DNA from: DAOTZS01 sp034434335
GTDB lineage: Bacteria; Chloroflexota; Anaerolineae; CG2-30-64-16
Assembly: GCA_034434335.1 (NCBI GenBank)
Contig: DAOTZS010000190.1
Coordinates: forward strand, 1-22,110
Length of the DNA: 22,110 nucleotides
Reading direction: 5' to 3'
Below are positions 1-10,139 of this stretch, in pieces. The notes beneath the pieces are model-generated. The model did not search any database. It saw only the letters and a program-made list of their open reading frames with translations, and was not told the origin of the DNA. Position 1 is the stretch's first letter. The number at the start of each line of letters is the position of its first letter. The translations under genes were made by a program, and so were the position numbers.

Positions 1-11
1 TGCCTCCCAGG

Positions 12-196
12 GCCCTCACCCCACCCTCTGCTCCCTCCCCTCTCCCGTTCGCCTTCGGCGGCGGGAGAGGGGAGGGAGTGGCAAAAAGGGGTTTTGTGGT
101 GGCGGCCGAAGGCCGCCACCACAAAACCCCCTCTTCAATCCCCCCCTCTCCCCTGGCCTGCGGCCAGGGGAGAGGGGGACAAAGAGGGGTGAGGGG
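12..196. repeat. Cluster of GC-rich hairpin repeats upstream of ftsK
   Basis: This non-coding stretch is built from nested inverted repeats. An outer pair (about 12-22 with 185-196, CCCTCACCCC against GGGGTGAGGG) encloses three hairpins. The first is at 32-47/62-77, polypyrimidine against polypurine. The second is the perfect 20-bp hairpin at 88-130, listed separately. The third is a perfect 17-bp stem at 142-158/162-178 with loop TGC. Short open frames across it are low-complexity artefacts of the repeats. It resembles dispersed structured repeats of GC-rich genomes. No function is visible; it could act as a bidirectional terminator or stabilise transcript ends. Confidence 0.75.
88..130. repeat. 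Perfect 20-bp hairpin, copy A of a dispersed family
   Basis: The left arm 88-107 and right arm 111-130 are perfect reverse complements around the loop GAA. The element is preceded by AAAAA and followed by CTCTTCAATCCCCC. A second element with the same flanks and the same 20-3-20 geometry lies at 8756-8798. The two arms match at 15 of 20 positions, and every difference is compensated in the opposite arm. Confidence 0.8.
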
Positions 197-286
197 CTGT
201 GAAGGCCCAAGGGGGCAGAAAGTGTTAACCAATTTTGAACCATCTCGCATCCTGGAGAATGAAATGCCCCGCGCGGCCGGCAGTGG

Positions 287-316
287 TTGCCTTTCCTCCC
301 CAGGTTGTTGTATAAT
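287..316 (+). promoter_or_regulatory. Probable sigma70-type promoter of the ftsK operon
   Basis: A perfect -10 box TATAAT lies at 311-316. A partial -35 box TTGCCT lies at 287-292 with an 18-nt spacer. It is the only good promoter between the repeat cluster and the ftsK start, and predicts a leader of about 60 nt. Confidence 0.6.
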
Positions 317-384
317 ACGATTGCCGTTAGAACATTTGCACGGGTATTGACCGGCTGGTAGTACCGATCCGGAGGGCGTCAGGC

Positions 385-2775
385 ATGGCGAAGCGACGAC
401 CAAAGCCCCAATCCAGGCCCGTCCCTGGCTGGCTTGTGCGCGGAGAGGTGATCGGCGGCCTGCTGGTGGTGTTCGCCCTGATCACCCTGCTCAGCCTGTT
501 GTCGCCCAACCGGGGACGGCTCACCACGGCCCTGGTGGCCGGGCTGCGCGTGGCTTTTGGCGTGGGGGTGTGGTGGCTGCCCGTACTGGTAGCCGGCCTG
601 GGCCTGTGGCTTGCCCTGCGCGGGGTGACCGAAGGCCAGGTGCTCTCGCCCAGACGGCTGGCAGCCGGACTGGGACTGTTCCTGGTCTTCGAGGGGGTTG
701 CCCACCTGATGGCAAGCGGGGAAAGGGACCCCTGGGCGCTGGCTCTGGACGGACAGGGTGGGGGCGCGGTCGGCTGGCTCTTCAGCCAGGGACTGATCGT
801 GGCCCTGGGCATGCCGGCCGCGCTGGGCACGCTGCTGGTGTTGGCCTTCGTCTCCCTGTTGGGGCTCAGCGGGCTGAGCCTGCCTGAGCTGGGGGAGAGG
901 CTGGCCAGCGCGTGGCACTGGATACTGGGCACAACCCCAGAGCCAGAGGGGCTGAAAGTCAGTCCACCCCTGCCCCAGGGCCACGCCGATCCGGTATGGC
1001 GGCGCTGGTGGCGCCGGCTGCGAGGGTGGTGGTTGACGCGGCGGCCATGGCAACCGCCGCTGGCGCCCCCTCCCTGGTCCGATGAAGGCCCGGCCAAGGA
1101 GCCCACCCGAGGCGTGCAGGCGCCAGAGACATCAGGTGCCCTCGGCCCGGCTCAAGCTGGGGCAGCCCAGCCGGCCAGGGTGGTCCCGCGCATCATCGGC
1201 GGCAGCGGCCAGGCCTGGCGCCTGCCGGTCTTGAGCGAGATCCTGGAAGAGAGCAGCGAGCTGGATATCCAGGGGGAAGACCTGAGGCGGCGGGCGCAGA
1301 TCATCGAAAGCACCCTGCTGGGGTTTGGGGTGCCGGTGCAGGTGGTGGAGGCCAACCAGGGGCCGGCGGTGACCCAGTTCGGGCTGCGGCCAGGCACGAT
1401 CATCCGCCGCAACCGCAAGGGGGAGGAGACGCGCGTCAAGGTGCGCGTGTCGCAGATCCAGGCCCTGGCCAACGACCTGTCGCTGGCGCTGGCAGCCTCG
1501 CCCATCCGCATCGAGGCTCCCGTGCCAGGCCGCGACGTGGTGGGCGTCGAGGTGCCCAACGTCCAGATCTCCCTGGTGGCGCTGCGCGGGGTGATGGAAT
1601 CGGAGGAATTCCAGAACTTCCAGGGGGCGCTGAAGATCGGCCTGGGCCGCGATGTCTCGGGCCAGGCCGTGGTGGCCGATCTGGCCCGCATGCCCCACCT
1701 GCTGATCGCCGGCGCCACCGGCTCGGGCAAATCGGTGTGCGTCAATTCCATCATCACGGCCCTGCTCCTGACCCACACGCCCGATACCCTGCGCTTCCTG
1801 ATGATTGACCCCAAGCGGGTGGAGTTGACCATCTACAACGGCATCCCGCACCTGCTGGCACCGGTGGTGGTAGATGTTGAGCGCGCCGTGCCGGTGCTGC
1901 AATGGGCCACGCGCGAGATGGAGCGCCGCTACAAGCTTTTCGCGCAGATGTCGGCCCGCAACATCGAGATGTACAATGAGAAGCTCAGCGCGCGGGGTGA
2001 GCGGGTCTTGCCCTACATCGTCATCCTGATCGACGAACTGGCCGACCTGATGCTTTCCGCGGCTGAGGATGTGGAACGCTATGTCTGCCGCATCGCTCAG
2101 ATGGCCCGTGCCACCGGCATCCACCTGGTGATCGCCACCCAGCGCCCCAGCGTGGACGTGGTCACCGGGCTGATCAAGGCCAACTTCCCCGCCCGCATCT
2201 CCTTTGCCGTGACCTCCCAGGTGGACAGCCGGGTGATCCTGGACACGCCGGGCGCGGAGCAGTTGTTGGGCCGCGGGGATATGCTCTACATGGCGCCGGA
2301 TAGCAGCAAGTTGTTACGCCTGCAAGGCTGCTTTGTCTCCGAGCGCGAGACGCAGCGCCTGGTGCGCTATTGGAAGGGAGCGCGCGCCTTTATGGAGGAA
2401 ACTGAGCTCTCTGAGCTGGCGCCGCCTCCCGAAACGCAGCAGCCTGAAGCGCCCGAAGGGGCTGGTGAGGTCTTCCCCGAGCCCAGGCCGGGCTGGCTGC
2501 CCGGGCAGGAGATGTTGCAGCAGCCCCTGTGGAAGGAGATCGCCGAGGCCGAGCGGGCTGCCCGGGAACGGGACGAGCTGTACGACCAGGCAGTGCAGGA
2601 GGTGCGCAAGGCCGGCCGGGCCAGCGTCTCCCTGCTGCAACGCCGGCTGCGCATCGGCTATTCACGCGCGGCGCGGCTGATTGATCAGTTGGAGGCGGGC
2701 GGGGTCATCGGGCCTGAGCTGGGTGGCAGCCGCGGCCGCGAAGTGTTGCCGGAAAAGTCAGAACAGGCGGAGTAG
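385..2775 (+). CDS. ftsK: DNA translocase FtsK/SpoIIIE family
   Basis: This is an ATP-driven double-stranded DNA pump that moves chromosome ends through the division septum. The 796-residue protein has about four membrane segments in its first 175 residues and a short proline-rich linker (about 190-270). The RecA-like motor follows, with Walker A GATGSGKS at 443-450 and Walker B within PYIVILIDELADLM at 543-556. The ending is a winged-helix gamma domain (about 730-790) of the type that reads polar chromosome motifs. The linker is much shorter than in E. coli FtsK, so the protein is closer to SpoIIIE in size. The ATG is preceded by GGAGGG at 371-376. It heads an operon with the three genes downstream, which look unrelated in function. 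Confidence 0.95.
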   Translation: MAKRRPKPQSRPVPGWLVRGEVIGGLLVVFALITLLSLLSPNRGRLTTALVAGLRVAFGVGVWWLPVLVAGLGLWLALRGVTEGQVLSPRRLAAGLGLFLVFEGVAHLMASGERDPWALALDGQGGGAVGWLFSQGLIVALGMPAALGTLLVLAFVSLLGLSGLSLPELGERLASAWHWILGTTPEPEGLKVSPPLPQGHADPVWRRWWRRLRGWWLTRRPWQPPLAPPPWSDEGPAKEPTRGVQAPETSGALGPAQAGAAQPARVVPRIIGGSGQAWRLPVLSEILEESSELDIQGEDLRRRAQIIESTLLGFGVPVQVVEANQGPAVTQFGLRPGTIIRRNRKGEETRVKVRVSQIQALANDLSLALAASPIRIEAPVPGRDVVGVEVPNVQISLVALRGVMESEEFQNFQGALKIGLGRDVSGQAVVADLARMPHLLIAGATGSGKSVCVNSIITALLLTHTPDTLRFLMIDPKRVELTIYNGIPHLLAPVVVDVERAVPVLQWATREMERRYKLFAQMSARNIEMYNEKLSARGERVLPYIVILIDELADLMLSAAEDVERYVCRIAQMARATGIHLVIATQRPSVDVVTGLIKANFPARISFAVTSQVDSRVILDTPGAEQLLGRGDMLYMAPDSSKLLRLQGCFVSERETQRLVRYWKGARAFMEETELSELAPPPETQQPEAPEGAGEVFPEPRPGWLPGQEMLQQPLWKEIAEAERAARERDELYDQAVQEVRKAGRASVSLLQRRLRIGYSRAARLIDQLEAGGVIGPELGGSRGREVLPEKSEQAE

Positions 2776-2798
2776 CTGCCCTTCTTACGAGATGAGCG

Positions 2799-4307
2799 AT
2801 GCCCGAACACCATCCCACACCCTTTCCCCTCCGCCGATACCCGCTTGTCCTGCTCATCCTGCTCTACCTGGCCCTGGGGACGCTGTTTGCCTGGCTCACC
2901 CCAGCCTGGCAGGCCCCTGACGAGCCGGCGCACTATAACTACATCCGCCACCTGGCCACCCAGGCCCGCTTCCCGGTGCTGCAAATGGGCGACTATCCCC
3001 ACTCCTATCTGGAGGAGATCAAAGCCCGGCGCTTTCCGCCTGATCTCAGCATCGAGCCGATCCGCTACGAGTTCCACCAGCCGCCCCTCTATTACATGCT
3101 GCTGACACCCTTCTACACTCTAGCGGCCGGCTCCCTGCTGGCGCTGCGTCTGGTCTCGGTGCTGTTGGGCGCGGGTACCATCGTCGTGGCCTGGGGGATT
3201 GGCCGGCGCCTCTTCCCGCAGCGGCCAGCCGTGGGCCTGGGGGCCGCCGCCTTCGTGGCCTTCCTGCCCCAACATCTGGCAAGCGTCTCCCAGGTGGGCA
3301 ACGACGCGCTGGCCGAGCTGCTCTTCGCCCTGGTGCTGTGGATGTTGGTCGAACAGGTGAGCCGGGAGCCGGAGGAGGTGCCCGCGGCCCGAACGAACGC
3401 CCGGGGTGGGCTCTCCGGGGAGGGGGTGAGGCTGGGCGTGCTGTTGGGCCTGATCCTGATCACCAAGACGACCGCGTATATCGCGTTGCCGCTGGCTGTC
3501 GGCGTATGGATCTGGCGGTGGTGGCGCCAGCGCGCCGGGCTGCGCCAGGTGATCGGTGAAGCGGTGGCCATTGCCGTGCCGGCCCTGTTGATCGCCCTGC
3601 CCTGGTACGCGCGCAATGTGGCCGTCTATGGCTGGCCCGATTTCCTGGGCCTGATCCGCCATGACGCGGTGGTGGTTGGGCAGATGCGCACGGCGACATA
3701 CCTGGCGCAATATGGGTGGGGAGATTACGGCCGGCGCCTGGTGGAGTTCACCTTCAAGAGCTTTTGGGGGGTCTTCGGGTGGCTGGGCGCGTTCATGGAC
3801 AGCCGCGTCTACTTCGCCCTGATGCTGGTCAGCCTGGTGGCCGCAGGCGGCCTCCTCCTGCGGTTGCTTAACCGTGCCGCAACTGCTGCGCCGATGGCCC
3901 GTGCAGCATGTCTGCTGGGCTGGGTGTCGGCCCTGACCCTGTTCTCCTATGCCTGGTACAACGTGCAGTTTGTGCAGCATCAGGGCCGCTACCTGTTCAT
4001 GGCCCTGATCCCGGTCGCCCTGGCCTTCGCTTTGGGCTGGGAAGGGGCCTTGCTACCGCGCTGTAGCCGTTGGCTGGCGGCCGGATTGTTACTGCTGGCG
4101 GTGGGGCTGGTTGCCTGGGGCCTGCTCACAGGCCGCGGATTGCCGAAGTGGCCGCTGGCACTGACCCTGGCCGCGAGCGCGGCCCTTGCGGCACGGCCCC
4201 TCCTGCCACGGCGGCTCGACCCCTTGCTGGTCGCGCTGCCCTACGCCTGGCTGCCCCTCGTGAGCCTCTACGCCCTGTTTGGGGTGATCGTGCCGCAGCT
4301 CAGGTGA
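2799..4307 (+). CDS. GT-C fold membrane glycosyltransferase (PMT/ArnT-like)
   Basis: This 502-residue polytopic membrane protein probably transfers a sugar from a lipid-phosphate donor to an extracytoplasmic acceptor. After the first membrane helix (about 15-35) comes APDEPAH with the acidic pair D41-E42, the position of the metal and acceptor-binding acidic residues of GT-C enzymes. A loop containing HQPPLYYMLL follows, also characteristic of PMT/ArnT-like families. About ten further hydrophobic segments run to the C terminus. It starts 23 nt after ftsK with a weak ribosome site, so translation may be coupled. An ATG at 2792 is in another frame and was not used. Donor and acceptor cannot be read from the sequence, and membership of the related DUF2142 group is possible. 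Confidence 0.75.
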   Translation: MPEHHPTPFPLRRYPLVLLILLYLALGTLFAWLTPAWQAPDEPAHYNYIRHLATQARFPVLQMGDYPHSYLEEIKARRFPPDLSIEPIRYEFHQPPLYYMLLTPFYTLAAGSLLALRLVSVLLGAGTIVVAWGIGRRLFPQRPAVGLGAAAFVAFLPQHLASVSQVGNDALAELLFALVLWMLVEQVSREPEEVPAARTNARGGLSGEGVRLGVLLGLILITKTTAYIALPLAVGVWIWRWWRQRAGLRQVIGEAVAIAVPALLIALPWYARNVAVYGWPDFLGLIRHDAVVVGQMRTATYLAQYGWGDYGRRLVEFTFKSFWGVFGWLGAFMDSRVYFALMLVSLVAAGGLLLRLLNRAATAAPMARAACLLGWVSALTLFSYAWYNVQFVQHQGRYLFMALIPVALAFALGWEGALLPRCSRWLAAGLLLLAVGLVAWGLLTGRGLPKWPLALTLAASAALAARPLLPRRLDPLLVALPYAWLPLVSLYALFGVIVPQLR

Positions 4308-4335
4308 TAACTGCTCTCCAGCCAACAGGTGATCT

Positions 4336-5826
4336 ATGGCCTATCGCGACCTGCGTGAATTCATAGCCCGACTGGAAGGGGCCGGTGAGCTGATCCGGGT
4401 CAAGGCTCCCGTCAGCGCGACGTTGGAAATCAGCGCCATCGTGGACCGTGTCAGCAAGGGGAAGCCGGAAGAGAATAAGGCCCTGCTGTTTGAAAACGTG
4501 CGCGGCTACGAGATACCGGTGCTGGTCAACATGTTCGGCTCGGCCAGGCGCATGGCGTGGGCGCTGGGGGTGGAGAGCCTGGACGAGCTGACCGCGCGGC
4601 TGGCTAACCTGCTGCGGCCTGAGCTGCCGCGCGGGCTGGGGCCGGCCCTGGACCGGGCCGGCGAGCTGGTGGGGGTATTGCGCAGCATCGGCCTGGGGCC
4701 ACGTCTGGTGCGCCGCGCACCCGTGCAGGAAGTGGTGCTGACCGGCGAACAGGCCACCCTGGACCACCTGCCCATCCTGCAGTGCTGGCCCAAAGACGGC
4801 GGGCGCTACATCACCCTGCCCGGGGTGATCACCCGCCATCCGGTGAGCGGCATCCGCAATGTGGGCATGTATCGCCTGCAGGTGCACGACAGCCGGACGC
4901 TGGGAATGCACTGGCAGCTCCATAAAGGGGGCGCCGAGCATGAGCGCGTGGCCCAGCGCCTGGGAAATCAACCCATCCCGGTGGCGGTCAGCCTGGGCGG
5001 CGATCCGGCAGTGATATGGTGTGCCTCGGCACCTTTGCCCCCCGACGTGGACGAGTTCCTGCTGGCCGGCTGGTTGCGAGGCAGGCCGGTGCCCCTGGTG
5101 CGCTGTGTGACGCAGCCGTTGGAAGTGCCCGCGGACGCCGAGATTGTCATCGAAGGGTACGTGGACCCCTCGGAAGCGCGGCCCGAAGGCCCCTTCGGCG
5201 ACCACACCGGCTACTACACCCCGGTTGAGGACTACCCGGTCATGCATATCACGGCGGTCACCCATCGGCGGGCACCCATTTACCCGGCCACGGTGGTGGG
5301 CCGGCCACCCATGGAGGACTACTGGATGGGCAAGGCCACCGAACGCCTTTTCCTGCCCCTCATCCGGCTCTTCCTCAGTGAGGTGGTGGACATACGCATG
5401 CCGCCGGAAGGGGTCTTTCACAACCTGGTGCTGGTGAGCATCCGCAAGCGTTATCCAGGCCAGGCCCGCAAGGTGATCAACGGGCTATGGGGCATGGGCC
5501 TGATGATGCTGGCCAAGGCGATCGTGGTGTTCGATGAGGATGTAAATATCCACAACACGGCCGAGGCGTACTGGCACCTGTTCGGGAATGTGGATTGGGC
5601 GCGGGATGTCATCATCCAGGAGGGCCCCACCGACGCGCTGGATCATGCGTCCTATCGTTTTGCCTATGGCGGCAAGATCGGGATCGACGCCACGGCGAAG
5701 GGCCCGGCCGACGGGTATACGCGTACCTGGCCGGAGATGGTTGCCATGCCCGCCGAGTTGGAGGAATTGATAGACCGCCGCTGGGCGGAATATGGCATAG
5801 GCAGGGAACCCTCCGCCGGCCGGTGA
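4336..5826 (+). CDS. UbiD family (prenylated-FMN) decarboxylase
   Basis: The 496-residue protein matches the UbiD family, which reversibly decarboxylates aromatic or unsaturated acids using prenylated FMN and a divalent metal. Visible signatures are an N-terminal ALLFENVRGYEIPVL segment, the central GMHWQLHKGGAEH stretch that carries cofactor and metal ligands, and EGPFGDHTGYY at 284-294 with the catalytic-site acidic region. Length is normal for the family (about 450-500). AGGTGAT precedes the ATG, and the gap to the upstream gene is 28 nt. No UbiX flavin prenyltransferase is in the window, so the cofactor must come from elsewhere. Quinone biosynthesis is the commonest role, but the substrate cannot be assigned from sequence alone. 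Confidence 0.88.
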   Translation: MAYRDLREFIARLEGAGELIRVKAPVSATLEISAIVDRVSKGKPEENKALLFENVRGYEIPVLVNMFGSARRMAWALGVESLDELTARLANLLRPELPRGLGPALDRAGELVGVLRSIGLGPRLVRRAPVQEVVLTGEQATLDHLPILQCWPKDGGRYITLPGVITRHPVSGIRNVGMYRLQVHDSRTLGMHWQLHKGGAEHERVAQRLGNQPIPVAVSLGGDPAVIWCASAPLPPDVDEFLLAGWLRGRPVPLVRCVTQPLEVPADAEIVIEGYVDPSEARPEGPFGDHTGYYTPVEDYPVMHITAVTHRRAPIYPATVVGRPPMEDYWMGKATERLFLPLIRLFLSEVVDIRMPPEGVFHNLVLVSIRKRYPGQARKVINGLWGMGLMMLAKAIVVFDEDVNIHNTAEAYWHLFGNVDWARDVIIQEGPTDALDHASYRFAYGGKIGIDATAKGPADGYTRTWPEMVAMPAELEELIDRRWAEYGIGREPSAGR

Positions 5827-5838
5827 AGGGGCAGGAAA

Positions 5839-6840
5839 ATGTATCAGATCCGGCAGAACATCGCCACCAAAGAATGGGTTGTTATTGCCACCAGTCGCGC
5901 CCGGCGAGCCCAGGAGTTTACCCAAACCAAAGAGCGGTTGAGCGGTGACCGACCGGAGTGGGACGCGGCCTGCCCTTTCTGCCCGGGAAACGAAGAGCCG
6001 GCCCCCATCGAACAGATGCGCCTGCCGGCCGAGGGCCCCTGGCAGGTAAGGGTGGTGCTGAACAAGTATCCCGCCCTGTTACCGGAGGGCCCGCGCGTGC
6101 GCCACTTCGCCGGCATCTATCGCTGGATGTCGGGGGTCGGTGGGCATGAGGTGGTCATCGAAGCACCACGGCACAATTGGTGCATGGCCTTGGGCACGGT
6201 CGAAGAGGTGACGCAAACCCTGACCGCCTTTCAGATGAGGGGGCTTTGTCTGGCGCAGGACCCGCGCATTGAGCAGATCATCTGGTTTGAGAACCATGGC
6301 CTCGAGGCCGGCACCTCCCTTGACCACCCCCACGCGCAGATCGTGGCATTGCCGGTCGTGCCATATCACATCCGCTGCCGGGCCGAGGAGGCTCGCCGCT
6401 ACTTCGATGATACCGGCGTGTGCGTGTACTGTCAGATGGTGGAGGAGGAGCTGGCCTCGGGTGAGCGCGTGATCGCCGCCAATCGCGATTTTGTCGCTTT
6501 CATCCCGTTTGCTGCGTTCTCGCCCTTTCACACCTGGATCGTCCCGCGGCGGCACAACCCCGATTTCCTGGCCGCCAGCGCCGAGGAGCTCAGCGCGCTG
6601 GCAGACATCCTGCGCAACGTCTTGCGCCGGCTTTACTTTGGCCTGCGCGACCCCGATTACAACTACGTCATCCGCTCTGCCCCCCTGCGCGACGTGGGCC
6701 GTGAGTACATGCACTGGTATGCCACCATCATCCCCCATGTGACCAAGGCAGCCGGTTTTGAGATGGGCAGCGGGATGTTCATCAACCCTGCGCTGCCGGA
6801 AGAGAGTGCCGCTTTTCTGCGCGCGGTAGAGGTAGGGTAA
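5839..6840 (+). CDS. galT: Galactose-1-phosphate uridylyltransferase (GalT) family protein
   Basis: This is a HIT-superfamily nucleotidyltransferase of 333 residues that probably exchanges UMP between UDP-glucose and a sugar 1-phosphate in the Leloir pathway. C45 and C48 in CPFCPGNE match the N-terminal zinc ligands. The active-site triad HPH at 163-165, within a GxSLxHPHxQ-type motif, carries the nucleophilic histidine at 165. A second CxxC-like pair and a later histidine-rich segment complete the two-lobed fold. It starts 12 nt after the UbiD gene, so it is the last gene of the ftsK operon. No galK or galE is nearby, so a related activity such as ADP-glucose phosphorylase is an alternative. 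A MITE is inserted 2 nt after its stop codon, and the stop lies inside the target duplication. Confidence 0.85.
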   Translation: MYQIRQNIATKEWVVIATSRARRAQEFTQTKERLSGDRPEWDAACPFCPGNEEPAPIEQMRLPAEGPWQVRVVLNKYPALLPEGPRVRHFAGIYRWMSGVGGHEVVIEAPRHNWCMALGTVEEVTQTLTAFQMRGLCLAQDPRIEQIIWFENHGLEAGTSLDHPHAQIVALPVVPYHIRCRAEEARRYFDDTGVCVYCQMVEEELASGERVIAANRDFVAFIPFAAFSPFHTWIVPRRHNPDFLAASAEELSALADILRNVLRRLYFGLRDPDYNYVIRSAPLRDVGREYMHWYATIIPHVTKAAGFEMGSGMFINPALPEESAAFLRAVEVG

Positions 6841-6842
6841 AG

Positions 6843-7033
<191 letters not shown>

Positions 7034-7059
7034 GGGTAAAGCGCGCGTCTTGGCCCAGG

Positions 7060-7824
7060 CTATGGTTCGATCTCCGCCACTGACTCCACGATGCGTCCTG
7101 GCTGGTAGGGATAACGGGCCACATCCTCACGGCGGGTCACGCCGCTCAGCACCAGGATCGTCTCCATCCCCGTCTGCACGCCGGCAATGATGTCGGTATC
7201 CATGCGATCGCCGATCACCACCGTGTTTTCAGAGTGCACCCCCAGGTAGTTCAGCGCGGTGCGCATCATCAACGGGTTAGGCTTGCCCACGAAGAAGGGC
7301 GCGACACCGCTGGCCCGCTCAATGAGCGCGGCGACGGCACCACAGGCCGGTGCCAGCCCTCCCTCTGCCGGGCCAGAGGGGTCGGGGTTGGTGGCGATAA
7401 AGTGCGCGCCGGCCATGATCAGGCGGATAGCGCGGGTAAAACCCTCCATGGTATAGTGGGCCGCCTCCCCCAGCACCACGTAATCAGGCTCCTGATCGGT
7501 GATCACATAGCCGACATTATGGATCGCCTCGGTCAGGCCACTTTCGCCGATGACGAAAGCCTTCCCGCCTGGCTTCTGCGTCTGCAAAAAGCGCGCCGTC
7601 GCCATGGCCGAGGTGAAGATCTGCTCGGCGGGGATGTCCAGGCCGGCCACCCGTAGCCGATGCGCCAGGTCTACAGGGGTATAGCGGGAGTTGTTGGTCA
7701 GGACCAGAAACCTGGCTCCCCGGCTGCGCAGGCGAGCGATAAAGCGGTCGGCGCCGGGAATGATCTGGGAACCTCTGACGAGCACACCGTCCATGTCAAC
7801 CAGATAGTTCTTGGGTGGTTCCAC
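7060..7824 (-). CDS. HAD-IIA family phosphatase (NagD-like)
   Basis: This is a haloacid-dehalogenase-fold phosphatase of the subclass that includes NagD (UMP phosphatase) and p-nitrophenyl phosphatases. From the chosen start it is 254 residues. Motif I DMDGV near the N terminus carries the nucleophile, motif II is TNNS, and the C2-type cap sits between motifs II and III. Motif III is KPNP, and motif IV GDRMDTDI holds the magnesium-binding aspartates. A GTG at 7824 was preferred because AGGAGG (7835-7830) lies 5 nt upstream. The longer in-frame ATG at 7917 would overlap the preceding gene and add an unrelated N terminus. It follows the other HAD gene by 34 nt, so the two are co-transcribed. 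The substrate is unknown. Confidence 0.88.
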   Translation of the reverse strand: MEPPKNYLVDMDGVLVRGSQIIPGADRFIARLRSRGARFLVLTNNSRYTPVDLAHRLRVAGLDIPAEQIFTSAMATARFLQTQKPGGKAFVIGESGLTEAIHNVGYVITDQEPDYVVLGEAAHYTMEGFTRAIRLIMAGAHFIATNPDPSGPAEGGLAPACGAVAALIERASGVAPFFVGKPNPLMMRTALNYLGVHSENTVVIGDRMDTDIIAGVQTGMETILVLSGVTRREDVARYPYQPGRIVESVAEIEP

Positions 7825-7858
7825 CTCCACCTCCTGGGCATAGCTGGTGGAAAAGCCG

Positions 7859-8605
7859 TCATGTGCCCAGCCGAGGCAAGACGGCCAGCAGCTCGGGCAG
7901 TTCGCGGATGCGGGCATCGGGCACGATGTGGGGGGCCTGCTCGATGCGCTGCGGCACTTCTATCAACACCGCCTTCATTCCCACCCCCTGCGCGCCGGCC
8001 ACGTCCGTCACCAGCCGGTCTCCGACATATACAGCACGCTCTGGCCTGACGTTCAGGGCAGCCAGCGCGGCGCGGAAGATATCAGGATGCGGCTTGGCCA
8101 CGCGCACCTCGGACGAATAGACGCGCACCGGAAAGTACTCCAGCAGACCTCGACGTGCCAACGACTCGTCCAGGTAGCGCGCTGGCTGGAGGGTGTTGGA
8201 GATAACGGCCAGGCGCAAACCGTGGTCGCGCAGCGTGTTCAACACCTCGCGCGCGCCAACGCGCAACGGTGTAACTTCGCCGCTCCCCCGGCAGTAAGCC
8301 TCGGCCGCGGCCTCTATCAGCCCGTCGTCGGCAGGGATGCCGTGGTGAGCGAAGAACCAGCGCAGAACATCGGAGATATCTATCCCGCGCTGCTCGGCCA
8401 CGGCCTGGTGGTAGCGAGCCTCGCTGCTGGTGGCCAGTGCATGGCAGAAGGCCTGGCGATCGGCCGGCGCCACACCCGCCTGGGCCAACACATCGTACAC
8501 CCGGCTGACCCGCATGGCCAGCCGCGCCTCATAGCTTCCGCGGCCCTCCCCCAGATCCACCAGCGTGTCGCCCAAATCAAAACAGACTGCATCAAAGGGG
8601 ATCAT
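7859..8605 (-). CDS. HAD-IA family hydrolase (phosphatase)
   Basis: The 248-residue HAD-superfamily hydrolase probably dephosphorylates a small metabolite. Motif I FDLGDT supplies D10 and D13, followed by a helical C1 cap (about 20-100). Motif II is ISNT, motif III KPHPDIF and motif IV GDRLVTDVAG. All four catalytic motifs are intact and length is typical. ATG at 8605 is preceded by GGAAGG (8616-8611) and a clear extended -10 promoter. It is the first gene of a two-gene HAD operon running towards galT. Similar subclass members include phosphoglycolate phosphatase-like and REG-2-like proteins, and no specific substrate can be proposed. Confidence 0.88.
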   Translation of the reverse strand: MIPFDAVCFDLGDTLVDLGEGRGSYEARLAMRVSRVYDVLAQAGVAPADRQAFCHALATSSEARYHQAVAEQRGIDISDVLRWFFAHHGIPADDGLIEAAAEAYCRGSGEVTPLRVGAREVLNTLRDHGLRLAVISNTLQPARYLDESLARRGLLEYFPVRVYSSEVRVAKPHPDIFRAALAALNVRPERAVYVGDRLVTDVAGAQGVGMKAVLIEVPQRIEQAPHIVPDARIRELPELLAVLPRLGT

Positions 8606-8623
8606 AGCTGCCTTCCTGCGGGG

Positions 8624-8632
8624 ATTATACCA
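8624..8632 (-). promoter_or_regulatory. Extended -10 promoter of the HAD phosphatase operon
   Basis: On the minus strand TATAAT (8629-8624) is preceded by TGG (8632-8630), giving the extended -10 form TGnTATAAT. No good -35 box is present, as expected for extended -10 promoters. The predicted leader is only about 10-15 nt, just enough for the GGAAGG ribosome site at 8616-8611. Confidence 0.65.
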
Positions 8633-8755
8633 TATGCCAGTCTACCGGGCCTCACAGGCGCCTTTGTGCGGTGCGGCAAAGCTGCAACCAGGGCCCCCCA
8701 GCCTGCTCCTGCTGCAAGGGCAGCTCTGAGATGTAGAGCAGAATATGTGGAAAAA

Positions 8756-8798
8756 GGTGGCTTGTGGCGGCAGCCTTCGGCTGCCGCCACAAGCCACC
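8756..8798. repeat. Perfect 20-bp hairpin, copy B of a dispersed family
   Basis: The left arm 8756-8775 and right arm 8779-8798 are perfect reverse complements around loop TTC. It is flanked by AAAAA on the left and CTCTTCAATCCCCC on the right, exactly as copy A at 88-130. The loop is the reverse complement of copy A's loop (GAA) although the flanks keep the same orientation. It lies between the divergent HAD and kbl promoters. Confidence 0.8.
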
Positions 8799-8860
8799 CT
8801 CTTCAATCCCCCCTCTCCTTTCAGCGGCTCAAGTTGGTGTTAGAACGAGGAACGTGGTAA

Positions 8861-8879
8861 ACTTGGAGCCAAGTATATA
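8861..8879 (+). promoter_or_regulatory. Possible promoter/operator region of the kbl-type gene
   Basis: A 14-nt inverted repeat ACTTGG-AG-CCAAGT (8861-8874) directly abuts a possible -10 sequence TATATA (8874-8879). No convincing -35 box lies 17 nt upstream. The arrangement could be an operator overlapping a weak promoter, but this is tentative. Confidence 0.3.
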
Positions 8880-8905
8880 CGTCTCTGGAGTCGGGAGGTA
8901 CCAAA

Positions 8906-10093
<1,188 letters not shown>

Positions 10094-10139
10094 CCGAGCG
10101 CCCCTTCCAGGAGAATCACTTCCGAACGGAGGCATATCC

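Noticed and set aside
4300..5421. Minus-strand 373-codon frame opposite the UbiD gene
   Set aside because: It is antisense to a clear UbiD homologue and contains no recognisable motif.
7825..7917. Upstream ATG start for the NagD-like gene
   Set aside because: It would overlap the preceding HAD gene and add a non-homologous N terminus, whereas GTG 7824 has an ideal AGGAGG site.
7847..8860. Plus-strand 337-codon frame opposite the two HAD genes
   Set aside because: It is antisense to two genes with all catalytic motifs and runs through the hairpin repeat; a GC-rich shadow frame.
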